A stretch of 64,000 nt of DNA from Cristatella mucedo (Eukaryota; Bryozoa; Phylactolaemata; Cristatellidae). This document shows positions 43,701 through 55,824 of the stretch, one piece after another. The notes beneath the pieces are model-generated. The model was not told the DNA's origin and did no database searches. It was given only the letters and a program-made list of their open reading frames with translations. Each line of letters opens with the position of its first letter. Within the stretch, counting starts at the first letter, position 1. Location: NCBI GenBank assembly GCA_009760855.2, contig WPIO01000005.1:10881001-10945000 (forward strand). Direction: 5' to 3'. The position numbers were made by a program, and so were the translations under genes.

Positions 43701-43979
43701 AATCCTATGCGAAACGCTCCGTTTAGATTGTTTATGACAGTGACTCTGACAATATGTTTCTGTGATAATTGTACTCATACAATTTCACTTGCATTGGCAC
43801 GAGCATTCTCATTTAACGTACACACTTTCGTCTTTGCAGCTCATTGCACGAGTGGGCGTGCGAAAAATTGAATGAAATTTGGTGGATACATAAAAACGAA
43901 GGTAGACGGTATCAGTAGTGGTGAGTACCTTTTGTTTAACCGCATTTATACCCCACAGAAACCAATGATTTTTGGGGAA

Positions 43980-44440
43980 AACTGGAAATGTTAGGGGGCA
44001 ACTGGTGCTGCGTATTAGTGTGGGTGCAACATAGGGAGAACCAATTCCCCATATAATCGAGTGTTCTCACGTTAAGGTATGTGTGCTCACATTTGTGGGC
44101 GTGTTCTATATTGTGTGGGAGTACTATATACGGTATACAGAGGGCACACATAAGGAGAATGCATTCTAACATGTGGGGGCACATATGGGGGATACGATAT
44201 TGTGTGGGGGCACAATTTTGTTCTCGGGGGGGGGGGCAATCAAAGGTTTTGCTGGAGGGCTCGGCGATTTCTATGGTAGTAACGCTTCTGGCAAAATGAG
44301 CAAACAAGACGCGTCTCGCTGTCTCTGCTCGTCTCATGTTACTTTTTTAGTTTTTCGTCTCGTTCTTGTCTCGTCTCGTTTGCCAAACTTTGACCAACGG
44401 TAATCGAAATCGTTTTCGTTGCCGCTCCGTCTCGTAACTC
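43980..44440. repeat. Degenerate short repeats (GTGGG/CACA and GTCTC motifs)
   Basis: 44,010-44,235 has repeated GTGTGGG/GGGGCACA(TA/AT) words around ATATTGTGTGGG; 44,310-44,440 has scattered GTCTCGTCTC words. Neither forms a regular array. The block lies just upstream of the pogo-like pseudogene. Confidence 0.5.
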
Positions 44441-44511
44441 TTCAATTATGATATTGCATGACTTGATTTACTTGCAGATTAGAGGGGATAATATTTTGAC
44501 CCTCAAATAGA

Positions 44512-45957
44512 ATGGCTGCAAAAAGATAGAGCTATTCCGTTGATTGAAGAAAGTAATCGTAGAGGACTCCAAGGGCAAGAATCTGACGGCTATCTGTAAA
44601 GAGAAGCCGTTGGATTTCCAAATGGTCCGGAAATAACCTGCAGAGAACGATCGCCTCAGTCAAATGATTATATTATGGATGGTGGATGAGGACAATGCTA
44701 AGAAGCTCTAGTGTGGATCTGGTCGGCAACCATTATTTCCCGAGCTGGACGGCATCTTCAGTGAATGGATTGCTGACAGAATAGCAAAGGTTCTGGTTGT
44801 ATGCAGGACCGATATCAATTCATTTAAATATAATTCATTTATATAGCGCCCCAAGAGAACTTAATCACTATTCAGGCGCTTCACATATGCCTCGAGGCTC
44901 GAGCCCACGACCTTAGTCAGACCTTGGTTGGGGCGAGCACCTTTACCGCTAGACCAAACCAGCTTCAAGCATTTGCTCTTGCAACGGCCCCACAGTTAGT
45001 AATTTTCACTGAGTAATTCAAAGCATCACGACACTAAATGGATGAATGGCTCCTTCGACGTTATGAACTGTCTTTTAGAGGATCGACAACACTATTACAG
45101 CTGGTAGACAGTTAAGTTGTTAAACGTACACCTTCATTCAAGTTCTTTGTTAACGGCACCGACTTTTCCAAATACCAACTTTCCAACATGATTTCGATGT
45201 ATGAAACTACAGTGTTTACGGGCCAAGGTTTACAAATGACAATTGATCAGAGGGGTGCCTCGGCAATCCACATTCCCTCCACCTGTTAAGAAAGTGCCCG
45301 TGTTACCTATATTTTGGTAACTCGTCTGGACGGAAAAAAGCTACACCCTCTAATCATCAGTAAGGACAAGAAAGATAAGATTAAACGTGTTTCAGCATTT
45401 TTTCGTGAAACTAAATCCCGGTGCATAAAATCAGTATATAAGGATATCAGTATGTAAGGACATAATGGTAAACTTAAGGCTAACACTTGCTTCGCCAGGT
45501 GGCCACGGAGGTCATCTTGTTTGGGATTCAGCCAGCCCTCATCACGCTTAAGACATGAAGAACTCCCTTGCAAGGAGAGGAATAGATCAAATAATTATTC
45601 CTGCTGGAGTGACTGCCTTTCTCCAGACTCTTGATATTGCAATAAAAAAGCCAGTCAAAGATTATTTTCGCATGGAAACCGATGACGATGGAATGGTGAG
45701 AAATCAGCATTGAAACTTTAAAACGCCTGGCCAGAGAGAGGTCGTTGCTTGGGTGAAGAATTAATGAGATAAAATCACTGGCAGTTGCCAATGCACAACA
45801 AGCAGGCTACATGGACCAGAAATACTCATTTAAGAGGAATTCTGTAGCTAGACAGGAGACATTAGTGCCAATTGTTGTAAGGTAAATATCGCAAGAAACT
45901 CAGGCAGGAATTAAGGTATTTGGAGATTTATGACGACGTTCCAAAGATGACTTAATT
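44512..45957 (+). pseudogene. pogo/Tigger-like (DDE_1) transposase pseudogene
   Basis: Starts ATGGCTGCAAAAAGATAGAG at 44,512 and keeps a family-like order across many stops and frameshifts: N-terminal DNA-binding region with a PELDGIFSEWI segment (44,740s), AFALATAPQ, DEWLLRRYELSFRG (45,039 on), the start of the DDE domain (FSKYQLSNMISM), GQGLQMTIDQRGAS, LDGKKLHPLIISK, LVWDSASP, IIIPAGVTAFLQTLDIAIKK and the C-terminal region to about 45,957. Expected catalytic acids: the first is changed (ISMYET, Tyr codon 45,200-45,202, where the family has D-E-T); the second is present (WDSA, 45,525-45,527); the third is present (TLDIA, 45,633-45,635). A SINE-A lies inside at 44,826-44,964. Inactive. No terminal inverted repeats were identified. 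Confidence 0.82.
44826..44964 (-). mobile_element. SINE-A inserted in the pogo-like pseudogene
   Basis: Minus strand: TATAGCGCCCCAAGAGAACT tail hairpin, then B box (GGCTCGAGCC) and A box (CTAGACCA). The transposase reading resumes right after it (CAAGCATTTGCTCTTGC, QAFALA), so the SINE came later. Confidence 0.85.
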
Positions 45958-47905
45958 ATATTTGAATAAAAATAGATATTCGTATGTCAATACAAAAGAT
46001 TTTCGTCAATAAAAAATATTATAGTGCATGAAAAAAATTTTGTACATGAGAAAATAAGAAATCTCTAGAAAATAAGTCCTGATTCGATGTTCGGAGCTAA
46101 TTTTAAGGTAAGACACAGTCTTACTTTCAGGGAAACGCAATAGCACTATCAAAGAACTCGATAGTTGGGTGCACTATTAATCTTGAATTTAGTTTTTGAC
46201 ATCTTGGGTTATCAAATTCTTCAGAGGGAATCCAAACAACAAACATTAAAAGCTAGCCAGCGATTTATTACATAGAGGTGCGTATGCTTAGCTAACGCTG
46301 TAACGTTTACCTTCCAGCAGCCGGCTCCTTGAGATTGGCTAAGTACCTGCTTCGGTACAAACCACAGGGGCAGTAATGTAGCGATCCGAAAGTTGAATGC
46401 AGCGATATGTTCCCCCTGGATTCCGAGGCCTGCGTTAATTTGCATTCAGGCATAGGAAATATGGTTTTCCTTGCTAACTAGCACCTATTTAACAAGTAAG
46501 GAAGTCTCTTTAGACGAGTGACCTACTACTGGAGGTTCTGCATTGGTTCAGCCACCGTTAGAACCAAGTAGTGTAGCATGCCGACAGAGGCAAATACATA
46601 AAAATGCCGTGTGTTGACTTTACGTCTTTGCGTAAGAGGCTCTCGATAAGCGACTTATTTCAGAAATGTGGACCAGCTGAATAATTGATGGAAATTCCAG
46701 ACTTTAATTTGGTAAGCATACATGCAAGCTAACAAAAAGAGCCAGAACGAAGGGTAATGGAACCAGGAGACCCGTTGACCGGCATACTTGATCACAACGA
46801 TTGCTTTTAGCAATATTTAAAAGGAACTGAAATCAATCAAAGAAGAGTTCGAGGAAAGTATAAGGAAAACGGGTAGTTCCGACCAGGAAGGTCAGCAGAG
46901 GAACTTGCCACAGTGAATCGCTATATAGAACGTGCAAATTTGATTTAGGCCGAGTAACCAGCATTCCTGCGATTGTTCGATAAGCCCCAAACCAGTTCAA
47001 TTGAACGATGATTAAGATGGTTTCTCCTTACCAGTGAGCTTCTAGGGGAATTAATTGCATAAATACTCACTGACAGTGTCACCTCCTCTGTGCAAGAAAG
47101 TAAAGGAAAATAGTCTATACAGCTTAGGGCACCATACGTACTCCACGTACCCTATGGCTGTCGACTACACATCTTGAGCGGCAAATAATTGTTAAAAAAG
47201 GCCCCAATTGTAGTGCAGTAGCAGTATCAGCCCCTTCAATAGGTTCATCAGTAACCTCATATTGACATTTTTGGTTCCCAAAGACAACGAGTCCTGCTTT
47301 GGCTAGATCCATATGCGTTAGTGTGAATGGTGGTCTCAGCTGTCGCACGGGCATGGGAAAGCGTTAATCTGTGAAAATCTGCCAGATGACCCATTTGCAA
47401 AATGTCTCAATTTTTAAATTTTCTTTGACCTTCCAGCCGAAATCATCATTCCTCGAGTACTCAACAATATCTTGATTCTCTGACCTCTTAAGTGCAGGGA
47501 AAGAGGCAGAGGAAGAGAAGGTACTGACAAGATTCGTGCAGTGAACAGATTGCCCTTCTCTAGACTCGTGGGCTGCAGACAGAAATCCGCAGGTGACTTG
47601 CACCCCCGTAGTGCCATACCGAATAAATGCAGATATCTAGAAACTTCGGTAGCTGGGACGACACTGAACTAGTAGATAAAATGGCTACTATACTAAAATT
47701 TATATTACTGGCCAGTATAATATGGAAGGTATTAATGACTATAATTAATTACAGCATAAAACGGCTGATCAATACCACTGATCGATGACTTCGTCTCGCG
47801 ATTGACAATAAAGATACATCAAATAATATACCATGTTAAGTTTTCATACGTGATATGGCAAATTGGCAAAAACACGACAGTATTTAAACGAAGGCAGAAA
47901 ATTAC
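45958..47905. other. No firmly supported feature
   Basis: AT-rich to 46,550. Minus-strand frames at 47,124-47,354 (GLVVFGNQKCQYEVTDEP region) and 47,364-47,617 have protein-like composition. They could be exons of the gene with the exon at 47,906-48,148, but splice phases do not clearly connect. Confidence 0.3.
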
Positions 47906-48148
47906 CTCAATTGTTTCGTACTCAGCATCTGAAATACTACCGTCGGGCCGTAGTTTATAAGCAATACTTATCGATTCCTGGGCGGTAAGATGATCGGCAA
48001 GTTCGACTGATGCCTTCTTCAAACGTTCTCTATTGGTGTGTAATTTTTGGTCCTCTTCACTGTACGAAAGTGACATGAACTGAGTTTTAGCTGGGCACAG
48101 CAACAGCATGTCAGCTGGTAGCTCGAATACAATATTTTCACTCAATGG
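47906..48148 (-). CDS. Candidate exon with a CARD-like (death-fold) segment
   Basis: Minus-strand exon of exactly 81 codons, phase 0-0, between the acceptor TTTTAAATTTAG| (48,149-48,150) and donor ATTGAG|GTAATT (47,904-47,905). It starts PLSENIVFELPADML. The second half, LHTNRERLKKASVELADHL then GSISDAEYETIE, resembles helices 1-3 of a caspase recruitment domain, where N-R-x-x-L opens helix 1 and a [LI][ST]-x-x-E-[YE]-E-x-[IV] motif follows a Gly turn. Helices 4-6 would be in a later exon, not found. If right, this would be an innate-immunity or cell-death protein; without a search the assignment is tentative. The exon itself is better supported than the domain. Confidence 0.42.
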
Positions 48149-49544
48149 CTAAATTTAAAATATTAAATACATTTTATGTTTTCTGGGATTACCGACGGTA
48201 AGAACGGTCTTCGAAAGAAAAATTATTGCTATACATGTTAATTTTGCTGCACGGTATAAGCCACACCTGTCGTGCCTACGAAGATAAGATGCTGAGCATA
48301 CTTGGCTACATAACCATTAAATAGTAAAGATTAATTTCATCCCAGTATAATTTTGCATTTGAAATAAAAACAGTGGCTATTGGACAGCATGCACAAATAA
48401 ATCCAAGTAATCCAGACACGGTAAGCATTAGAACAGCGGTACCAGCTCTACAGAACCAGCGTTTGCCTGCAACTCACATGCTTCTTTTGGATTGTCCAAC
48501 ATATCAACTCCATAGCCTAGTAATATAAAGGATAGGACTCATATAATAAGAAATCATCTGAATAACAAATCCCCAACAAACGGCATAAATCTGCCGTCGG
48601 TCTCAAGCTTATAGCTACTCCATACATTGACACGTGCATGACAATACACTTACAGTTACGGTTTTGACAATGCTCACCCATAATCCATCAACTGCTAAGA
48701 GTAATTTACTAACCCCAGCTGAGAGGTTTACATAAATTGTATGGCGGACGTTTCTACAGCTTCTAACGTTCTAACAAAAATTCGGGCATTTTCAGATACC
48801 TTAATGGCATAATTCGGTTATTACATGCATAAACGTACTGGTTAACAGTAATAATAGTAGTAAATAGTTAATTGACGTTAATAGCTGCAGCACCAACTCG
48901 TTAAGCAAGCTGATGACAAGCGTTATAACCTATTCTAAACTTTCATCGGCTAACTAAAATTTATAAGCTACACACTAGAGAATGGCTTGCCAAGGACCGC
49001 TTGTTCGCTTATATTTTAACATTAAAGGCTAAAAAATGATTACTCTGTTATCATATGATTTTCATCGATCAATAGAAAATAGCAAGCCCATATTGAACGA
49101 GTACGCTTGTACTTCACAAACCATTCGGCATCATATCGTATGTCTAGCTCTACGTCTACTACCACACCTCCAAAATTATAAGCTCTAGCCAGCTGCCGAG
49201 CTTAGATGATGCAGAGGGGAGGGGGCTTACACAACTTGATAAGCAGAGGTGCTACTGCTGCACTACAACAGTGGGAAAGGTCACCTCTGTTCGTTACTCT
49301 CAAACGTAAAGGAATCTTAAAATCTGCCTAACCCTAAGTTATGGCGGACGTACGAGCATTCCCTCAACGAATGGATGCTTGCTATGCTGAGTAAGCTCGC
49401 ATACAATTCTACTATTCTTGACAAAATAATCGAGGATTGGCGTACAATTTGAGGAACTTTGAGCTATGAACTACATTCACAGCTCTTGTGAATCGAAGAA
49501 CATCGCCATATTTAGAAACTTCTTAGGTAGGATAACGTCAAAGT
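48149..49544. other. No supported feature
   Basis: AT-rich, unique-looking; no repeat or exon seen. Confidence 0.3.
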
Positions 49545-49895
49545 AGCTCACGCTCTTATGGCATTGTGCCTAGATCTTAGCAATTCCCTAATACAGGTCT
49601 CCCAATCGGTGCCTTTGTCGCCTACAACTACACAAAAACACAGCTGCTGATCTGTCGTCAACGACTTATTTGGCACGTCACTTTAACTCTATATAACCTT
49701 CACTGGCTCTCATTTTAAAAATCGAATCGACTTCAAACATTCTAAGTCATGCTTACAATTTGCTACACTCGCTGGACGAGCGAAACCTATCCGACCGACT
49801 GGTTCCTCCAGTGTGCCCTTGTGTTGCTGCTCGTCAGCATCAAATCATTTCGCCGACCCTCCCACATGAAATAAATCGTTTTGTGATCGAACGTT
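49545..49895 (+). mobile_element. Very old CR1/L2-like LINE fragment
   Basis: Weak order of ORF2 C-terminal motifs: LDLSNSLIQ (where LDYCNSLL is expected), AACCTTCACTGGCTCTC (NLHWL), CGAATCGACTTCAAAC (RIDFK). It ends where the LINE-A minus copy begins. Confidence 0.45.
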
Positions 49896-49904
49896 CACAT
49901 AATG

Positions 49905-50675
49905 TGTACCGGAAGTCTGGTACATACTTCTTTGATTGGGATATGAACTTCAGGACGAGGTCACCAGTGACCTTGAATGTAGACATTGAGGTACTGCATG
50001 GAATTGAGGGACGGGATTTCATTTCATGGTAGTGCTGCCATCTTAAGGATGGACTACCTGATCTTGTCTATTTTTTCGACAAAGAAGCCAAAGAAGCAAT
50101 CAGCTAGATCTTCACAGGGTAAGGAGCTAACCTGGGAGCAGTTGATAAGATGATTGGTCGTCAACATCAGCATTGTAGGATTATACATATGTGATTCAAC
50201 AATGTTTTTATAGAGGCTATACTTGGCCTTTGCTAGGATCGATTGGTGCGATCTACAGTAGTCCTCGTATGCCTGTCGATGGACAGTCAGTCCTGATCTT
50301 GTGTACGATTTTTTTAAACTTGTGCTTAGTAGACCTCACCAGTTTAATGTCTGTGGTAAACCAATGGCCGTCTGACGAGGACGCAGTATACTTACTCAGA
50401 GGTGCAAACTCGTCGAGCATTTCAGGTCTAGTGTGGTGTTGTAACAATCTACCAATGATGATAGCTCGGAAGGGGGGATTGAGCAGCAGAGGAGAAGATA
50501 ATATTTTCGCAAGGACAGCGTCTATGTCAAGGGTCTTGAGGTTTTGCGATTCGCAGGTCATTTTAGATGAGTAGAAGGGCACTAATTGTAGACTAAATGA
50601 GATTTGCATGTGGTCAGATAAGCAGAATTTGGTAATAACCGGTAGTGACAAAGTGCAGCTTAAGGAGCACTGGTG
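49905..50675 (-). mobile_element. LINE-A fragment, endonuclease-RT linker
   Basis: Minus-strand frame of 154 codons with the linker pattern LDEFAPLSKYT and HWFTTDIKLVRSTKHKFKK (family: D-x-x-A-P-L ... PW[FY]-x-x-E[IL]-x-x-x-[KR]). Then come regions matching 40,585-40,900, including the VTGDLVLKFISQSKK segment. It is the most 5' LINE-A sequence in the window together with 63,757-64,000. The 3' part is missing. Confidence 0.85.
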
Positions 50676-50682
50676 GACTATG

Positions 50683-51000
50683 TTTTTGCTCTGCAGGAAG
50701 TAAATTTCGGAGCTCACTTCTACAATATACAGGCAATGACATTCACTGTCCTACCGCCAATTATGGTACATTCTTTCCAGCCGTCCGGGGCTGCTACTTC
50801 AATGCTACTCACAACCTTAACTGCCCTCATTAATCAGCTAGGCTTCCCACTTTCACTTTTGCGATGCAGTTTGTTGGCCACCGAATGCGTATCAAAAGCC
50901 GATTAGGCTTTGATTGGGCCATTTAAAACTCCCTAGAGTATAGCCCAAATAGTCTTTGAGGCTTTGTAAAATTACAGACTGAGATGCAATATAAAATCTT
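50683..51000 (+). mobile_element. LINE-B 3' end, old
   Basis: GCTCTGCAGGAAGTAAATTT..., GGGGCTGCTACTTCAATGCT, GTTGGCCACCGAATGCGTAT and ACAGACTGAGATGCAATATA match the ORF2 end and 3' UTR of LINE-B. Confidence 0.8.
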
Positions 51001-52317
51001 CAAAAATAGCTAGCATTTGCACATTGCAAAGCACTAAGGCTGGACTGAAAATACTGCATTGTGTAGATTGCGTACTATGAGTTTCGGTCACAGGAGCTGG
51101 TCGGCCGTAAGTTCATATTATCATCTCATTTAACGACTACTACTATTTGGTGCTCCCTCACAAAGCGGCCATCACAGAAGTAAAGTAGTCTGGACCATTA
51201 CAAACAGACCAATTTCGGCTTCGTGAACACCACTATTAATTGAGTCGATGGAGCTACACAATTAGAGTTAGAGAGGTAAACAACAATTATTTACATAACG
51301 TTAGCCTACATATAAATTACGTAACAGATGTTTTTTTGCCTTTGATCTAGTCCCCGAGCCCTCACAAAATGCTGTTACGAGGTCACTCATTAAAAAAGGC
51401 AACGCAAGACCAAGAGTAGCTAAGCAGCGGCTGCCATTTCTCTCCATTGCATTTCCTACCCAAGACAAGGAAATTAGTATGAGATCAGCTAAAATTGCAC
51501 GGCAACTCGCCATCCCCTCAGGAACTGCTACAGAAGCAAATATCAAGCTATTCATAAGCTAGTTATTGCAGCTAATAGCAGTCTAGCGTTCACAGTCAGT
51601 AGCCAAACGCATAGTCATCAGGCATTATAAAACGCAGGGAATCCACCTGACTTAGCTGCTGGCCTATTCAAACGATTCAAATGCTCACAACAGGCTACGG
51701 AAGAGGTTTGACTTCACAGAGATGCTGCTTAAGACTCATTGATAGCATATCGGGCATAGAGAGGCTGTTCAGATTGACAGTGGTGCAAAAACCCGTGTGT
51801 CAGACGGATTAAAGGCTCTGCTTTCTTAAAAATGTCTCGACCCCTATCCCAAAACAGAACGACGCAGTGCAATTCAAGGAAAACTAGACGATATAAAAGA
51901 GACTGTCATATCAACCCAATTTCACGGTCATAGATACAATTACTTAAGATGAAAGTGCAGAATACTCAAGTAGCTACCTAAAGGTATTGTCACTGAACAG
52001 AAGCGACCATTTAGGATAGCTTACTGCTCAATTCTGTCATGTGCCACGTCAATTTCTGTATAAAGAATATCAAGCGTTCATAAGAGCATTCATAGCTATA
52101 AAGCAATCTGAACATTTATAACTAACTGAAGATCAAGGTAAAATTAAATACATTTGCTATTAAAAGACATATACATATAATATAGACAATCAGATCAATC
52201 TTCATTACGCCTACGCTACGAACAAATGCTTGGATGCTCTGGCCAAATTAGATTTTTTGACGGCAGCCGAGCATTATAGAACAGAGGATAGATAAGTTAA
52301 AAATATGCTAATGAGCT
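51001..52317. other. No firmly supported feature; one protein-like minus-strand frame
   Basis: Minus-strand frame 51,301-51,555 follows a good acceptor (ATTTGCTTCTGTAG|) and reads VPEGMASCRAILADLILISL and a further hydrophobic segment. It could be an exon, but there is no family match that I recognise. The rest is unremarkable. Confidence 0.25.
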
Positions 52318-52983
52318 AGCATTTAGTGCCGAAAGCATATTACTTCTTAATGTAATGTAATGTATCTCCGTCAGTAACTCCACAAAGTCATAAAGACCAC
52401 GTGGGTGTTACGCAGGAGAGTTTTGTATAGCCCACTCACAGCCTAAGCGGCTTTCGGTACGCATTCGGTAGCCAACAGACTACGTCTCACGCAACAAAGA
52501 GAAAGTGGGAAGCATAGCAGAGTCAGGAGAGCAGTTGAGGTAGTGAGGAGCATAGAAGTAGCAGTTTAGGACCGCTGAAAAAGATGTGCCATAGTCGGCA
52601 GTTGGAGAGTAGTTGTCGTTGCGTAAGAATTGTGGAAGCGAGTTCCACATTCTAGGACCTGCAGAGCTAAAGCTTCTGTCGCCAACTGCCGTTAAGCAGA
52701 GGAGTGGGACAGCTAATTCATTGTCCACACAGGACCTGAGGGCGCGAACAGGCTGAAACTGATGCAGCAGTTCAGCTAGGTACGAAGGAGCTAAGCCGTG
52801 GTGGGCCTTGTGGGTCAGAGTAAGAACTTTGTCAGTCGCAATATGTCTCGAAACTAATCCTGATCGCAAAAGCATTTTCTCTGTTTATTGAAATGATCGA
52901 GCTAAAGTAAGCAAAATTGCTAAAGTAATACAAGAATTAAATTTCCATAGCCTCATGCACGATTGCTGCAACACTAAAAGCCT
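52318..52983. repeat. Unnamed repeat, copy 1 (split by LINE-B)
   Basis: GCATTTAGTGCCGAAAG at 52,320 and, after the LINE-B insertion, AGTCGCAAT..., TGATCGAGCTAAAGTAAGCA and CACTAAAAGCCTC match the segment at 53,555-53,765 in order and direction. The family is not recognised. Confidence 0.6.
52351..52832 (-). mobile_element. LINE-B, 5'-truncated, young
   Basis: Minus-strand AATGTAATGTATCTCCGTCA tail, 3' UTR and ORF2 C-terminus (KAHHGLAPSYLAELLHQFQP, VGDRSFSSAGPRMWNSLPQF). Very similar to the 10,551 and 22,982 copies. Inserted in the unnamed repeat. Confidence 0.9.
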
Positions 52984-53530
52984 CGTAATTTCCTTAAACT
53001 GAACTACGATAAAACAGAACTGCTACTCGTGGGACACCTCATGCCTACGTCTGGACTTTGCTGCTCACATAGGTGATGGTGTTGTACGACCATCGCCATA
53101 TGCAAAGAATTTTAATGCTGTCCTCGACAGCTGCCTACATTTTGAAAGCATCGTTAAGAAGACCGCTTCCACAGCTAGCCATGACGTCTGATCCCTTTCT
53201 AAGATTTGGAACAACCTTCCGCTGTGGCTTGCAAAAGATTTCCCTTTCTTTGGTTTTGTCTCGGCTATATTATAGTAATTCTTTTTAGGCTGGGCTATCG
53301 AATAAATCCTCTAGGCCACAGCAGCTGGTGAGGAATATGGCTGAAAGGCTAGTTTACAAATCCCAGAGGTTTGACTGTGCACATCTTTTTCTGAAGGAGC
53401 TTGAACGACTTCGAGATGATCAACGGATACAGAGTGAAGCTCTTACATTGACCCACATGACCCCCACGGCCTGCCTTCGTCACACCTAGCTGAACTGCTG
53501 CACCAGTTCCAATAACGAGTGCCCTCAAAA
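52975..53530 (+). mobile_element. LINE-B fragment, old
   Basis: Diverged ORF2 C-terminal half: AATTTCCTTAAACTGAACTA (NFLKLNYDKTELLLVG), LVLSRLYYSNSF, AACATGGCTGAAAGGCTAG-type MAERLV segment and GCTGAACTGCTGCACCAGTT (AELLHQF). Ends before the 3' UTR. Confidence 0.75.
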
Positions 53531-53554
53531 CTTTTTACAGTTAACCATATTCTG

Positions 53555-53765
53555 GCATTTAGTGCCGAAAGTCAATTAAATCATATCATATCATATCATA
53601 GCAGTCACAATGAGGTACCGAAACAAATCCAGAGCTAAACAAGAATTTCCATATTAAATCGAATGTTCGAGCTAATGTAAGCAATACTGCTAAAATTAAT
53701 ACTTAAGTTAATTTCCAAAGCCTCACGCTCGGTAGCTGCAATTCTAAAAGCCTCTGATTGAATTT
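53555..53765. repeat. Unnamed repeat, copy 2
   Basis: Direct repeat of 52,318-52,983 without the LINE-B. It contains an ATCAT/ATATC microsatellite (53,579-53,602) after GCATTTAGTGCCGAAAG. The two copies flank an old LINE-B fragment. Confidence 0.6.
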
Positions 53766-54237
53766 AACACATTTTATTAGGGCGAGTAATCAATCCCTCA
53801 GACTGCATGGCGGCTGAGGCGAGTCGGAACTCACCCTGATTCGGCATGCCCACTAGATGTAGCCGCAGCTTCCGACTTGGATACCTATAAGAAAAAAATC
53901 TTAAGGATTAAATATGCAAAGATGAACATGTATGTACATAGATAGACATGTGCACACTCAGGCATGCATCAGTGCTGCATTTCGGTAAGTGTGGTAGCTG
54001 AAGAGCTTGACAACTGCACAGGGCGATCTATTAAGCCCGATTTGATCAACAATAAATGACTAAACTCACACACAAGAGAAGACTGGTGGTTTTCGGGCAG
54101 CAACATTTGCTACTCGAGGCAATTTTAGCTGGAGCCTGTGCTTTTCGCGAGAAGCTTCCGTTTTAGGCAGGTGGGCAGACGTGCTGGATTCCTGCCTGCA
54201 GCCAGCCCGATTGGTACTGGCAGGGCCAGAAAAGAAT
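53766..54237. other. No supported feature
   Basis: No recognised element or exon. Confidence 0.3.
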
Positions 54238-54891
54238 AATAATAATAATAATAATAATATTGCACTTGATAAAGCGCCCTCAGAGAACTTAATCTCTTTC
54301 TAGGCGCTTTACATTTGCTGCAAAGTGATATGCAATAGAATAGTAAGTAAAATCATGCTTGAAAAACAAACAAAATGAATAATATGGTTAGGGGTGAAAT
54401 GCACAGGGTCAGCATGCAAATGTGGTTAGTGGCAGCATGCACAGTGTCAGCACGCATAAGCACAACAAGGACGAATCACAGGGACCCACCAAATAATGTC
54501 CTAAATAGGTGTGTTTTTAAGTTTCTTTTAAATGTGGTCAGGTCAGGGGATGTTCTGATGCAGGTCGGGAGGGAGTTCCAGGCTTTGGGAGCATACGAGC
54601 TAAATGCACGGTCTCCAAAGGATTTAAGGTTTGTACGAGGTATTTCTAGACTGTTGGATTCCGAAAAGCGAGTGGTACGATGCTTGGCCTGATGGGGTAG
54701 TATATCTGAAAGATAGGCTGGAGCCATAGAATGAAGAGACCTAAAAGTGAGCGACAAAACCTTGAAGTCAATCCATTGCCTCACTGGTAGCCAGTGCAGG
54801 TCGGCGAGAAGTGGAGTAATGTGGCAACTGCGACGCTCACGACAGACAAGCCTAGCTGCAGAGTTTTGCACCAGCTGCAATCGCCTGATCG
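54238..54891 (-). mobile_element. LINE-A, young, 654 bp
   Basis: Minus-strand ORF2 C-terminus open from the truncation point to the stop (LVQNSAARLVCRERRSCHIT to the end), then 3' UTR, stem-loop and (TTA)n. AAGAAT is duplicated at 54,232-54,237 and 54,892-54,897, a clean 6-bp target-site duplication. Confidence 0.93.
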
Positions 54892-55079
54892 AAGAATAGC
54901 TGCGGCCAGTTGCCAGGAAATAGGCCAGCAGCTAAGTAATAGTGGATTACCAGCATCTCGTAACGGACGATGATTATGAGCTTGGCTACTGACTTTAAAC
55001 ACGAGATTGCTCATATCTGCAATAAAAAGCTTACGAATACCTTGGTATGTATTTCTTTAAGCAGTGGCTGAGCAGGTCT

Positions 55080-55350
55080 AGTTTCGATATAAGTTTCGAT
55101 GGTCTGCTACTCGTTCAAGTGTCTTGGATAAAAATGGCAGTAGGGAGAATGGGCAGAAGTTTCTTAGAAGTTTGCTCTTGGTATTATCATGTGTTGCCTT
55201 GCTAATGAGTGGACTAACAACATCCTTTTTCAAAGGTGCAGGAACAAGATCAAATGTGAAGGACATATTTATTGTATAACCTACGGCAGTAGCAAAGCTA
55301 TGTATCACTCAAGGAGAATAGTTGATATAGGGTATAGATGGCATGCAGTC
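55080..55350 (-). mobile_element. LINE-A-like RT N-terminal fragment, old
   Basis: Minus-strand frame INMSFTFDLVPAPLKKDVVS, then LISKATHDN and FSLLPFLSKTLERV parallels IINMSLASGQVPAPFKKAVV and RPVSLLPFLSKTLERVV in the 40,579 copy. Confidence 0.78.
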
Positions 55351-55778
55351 TCTTTTGACTGTGAGACGATCTTAATGATGAGTTCAGTAGTGGGACAATT
55401 CGCGACCAAAGACAATCATGGAACAATAGAAGTGTTCTTTAATTATGCAAGTATGGACTAACTCTGTCAAGCCTTCCCAGCCACCGTGTCTTAGAATAGG
55501 GGAAAGGAGCTCAAACTTCACGACCAAGGCAGTGCGTAATGGTCGCAGACAATCGTTCAAGGGTCAGCAGAAAGCTAGGTGACACGCGTCAGGACTATTC
55601 CACTGCTACGTAGTGTAATGAGGCTGCTAGCTATTCCGACCTTCACTTTTTTATTTCCTATGTGATTTCTTTACTTTCAAATGACCAAGAACAACGGTTG
55701 ACAGTTCATAGCTCAATCACTAATATTAATAACTGCTCCTTTGTCATCTATTGGAATTATTTATTTAAAGGGACAAAG

Positions 55779-55824
<46 letters not shown>

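Noticed and set aside
52318-53765. Long terminal repeats of an LTR element
   Set aside because: No TG...CA ends, primer-binding site, polypurine tract or gag-pol remnant between the direct repeats; the interior is LINE-B.
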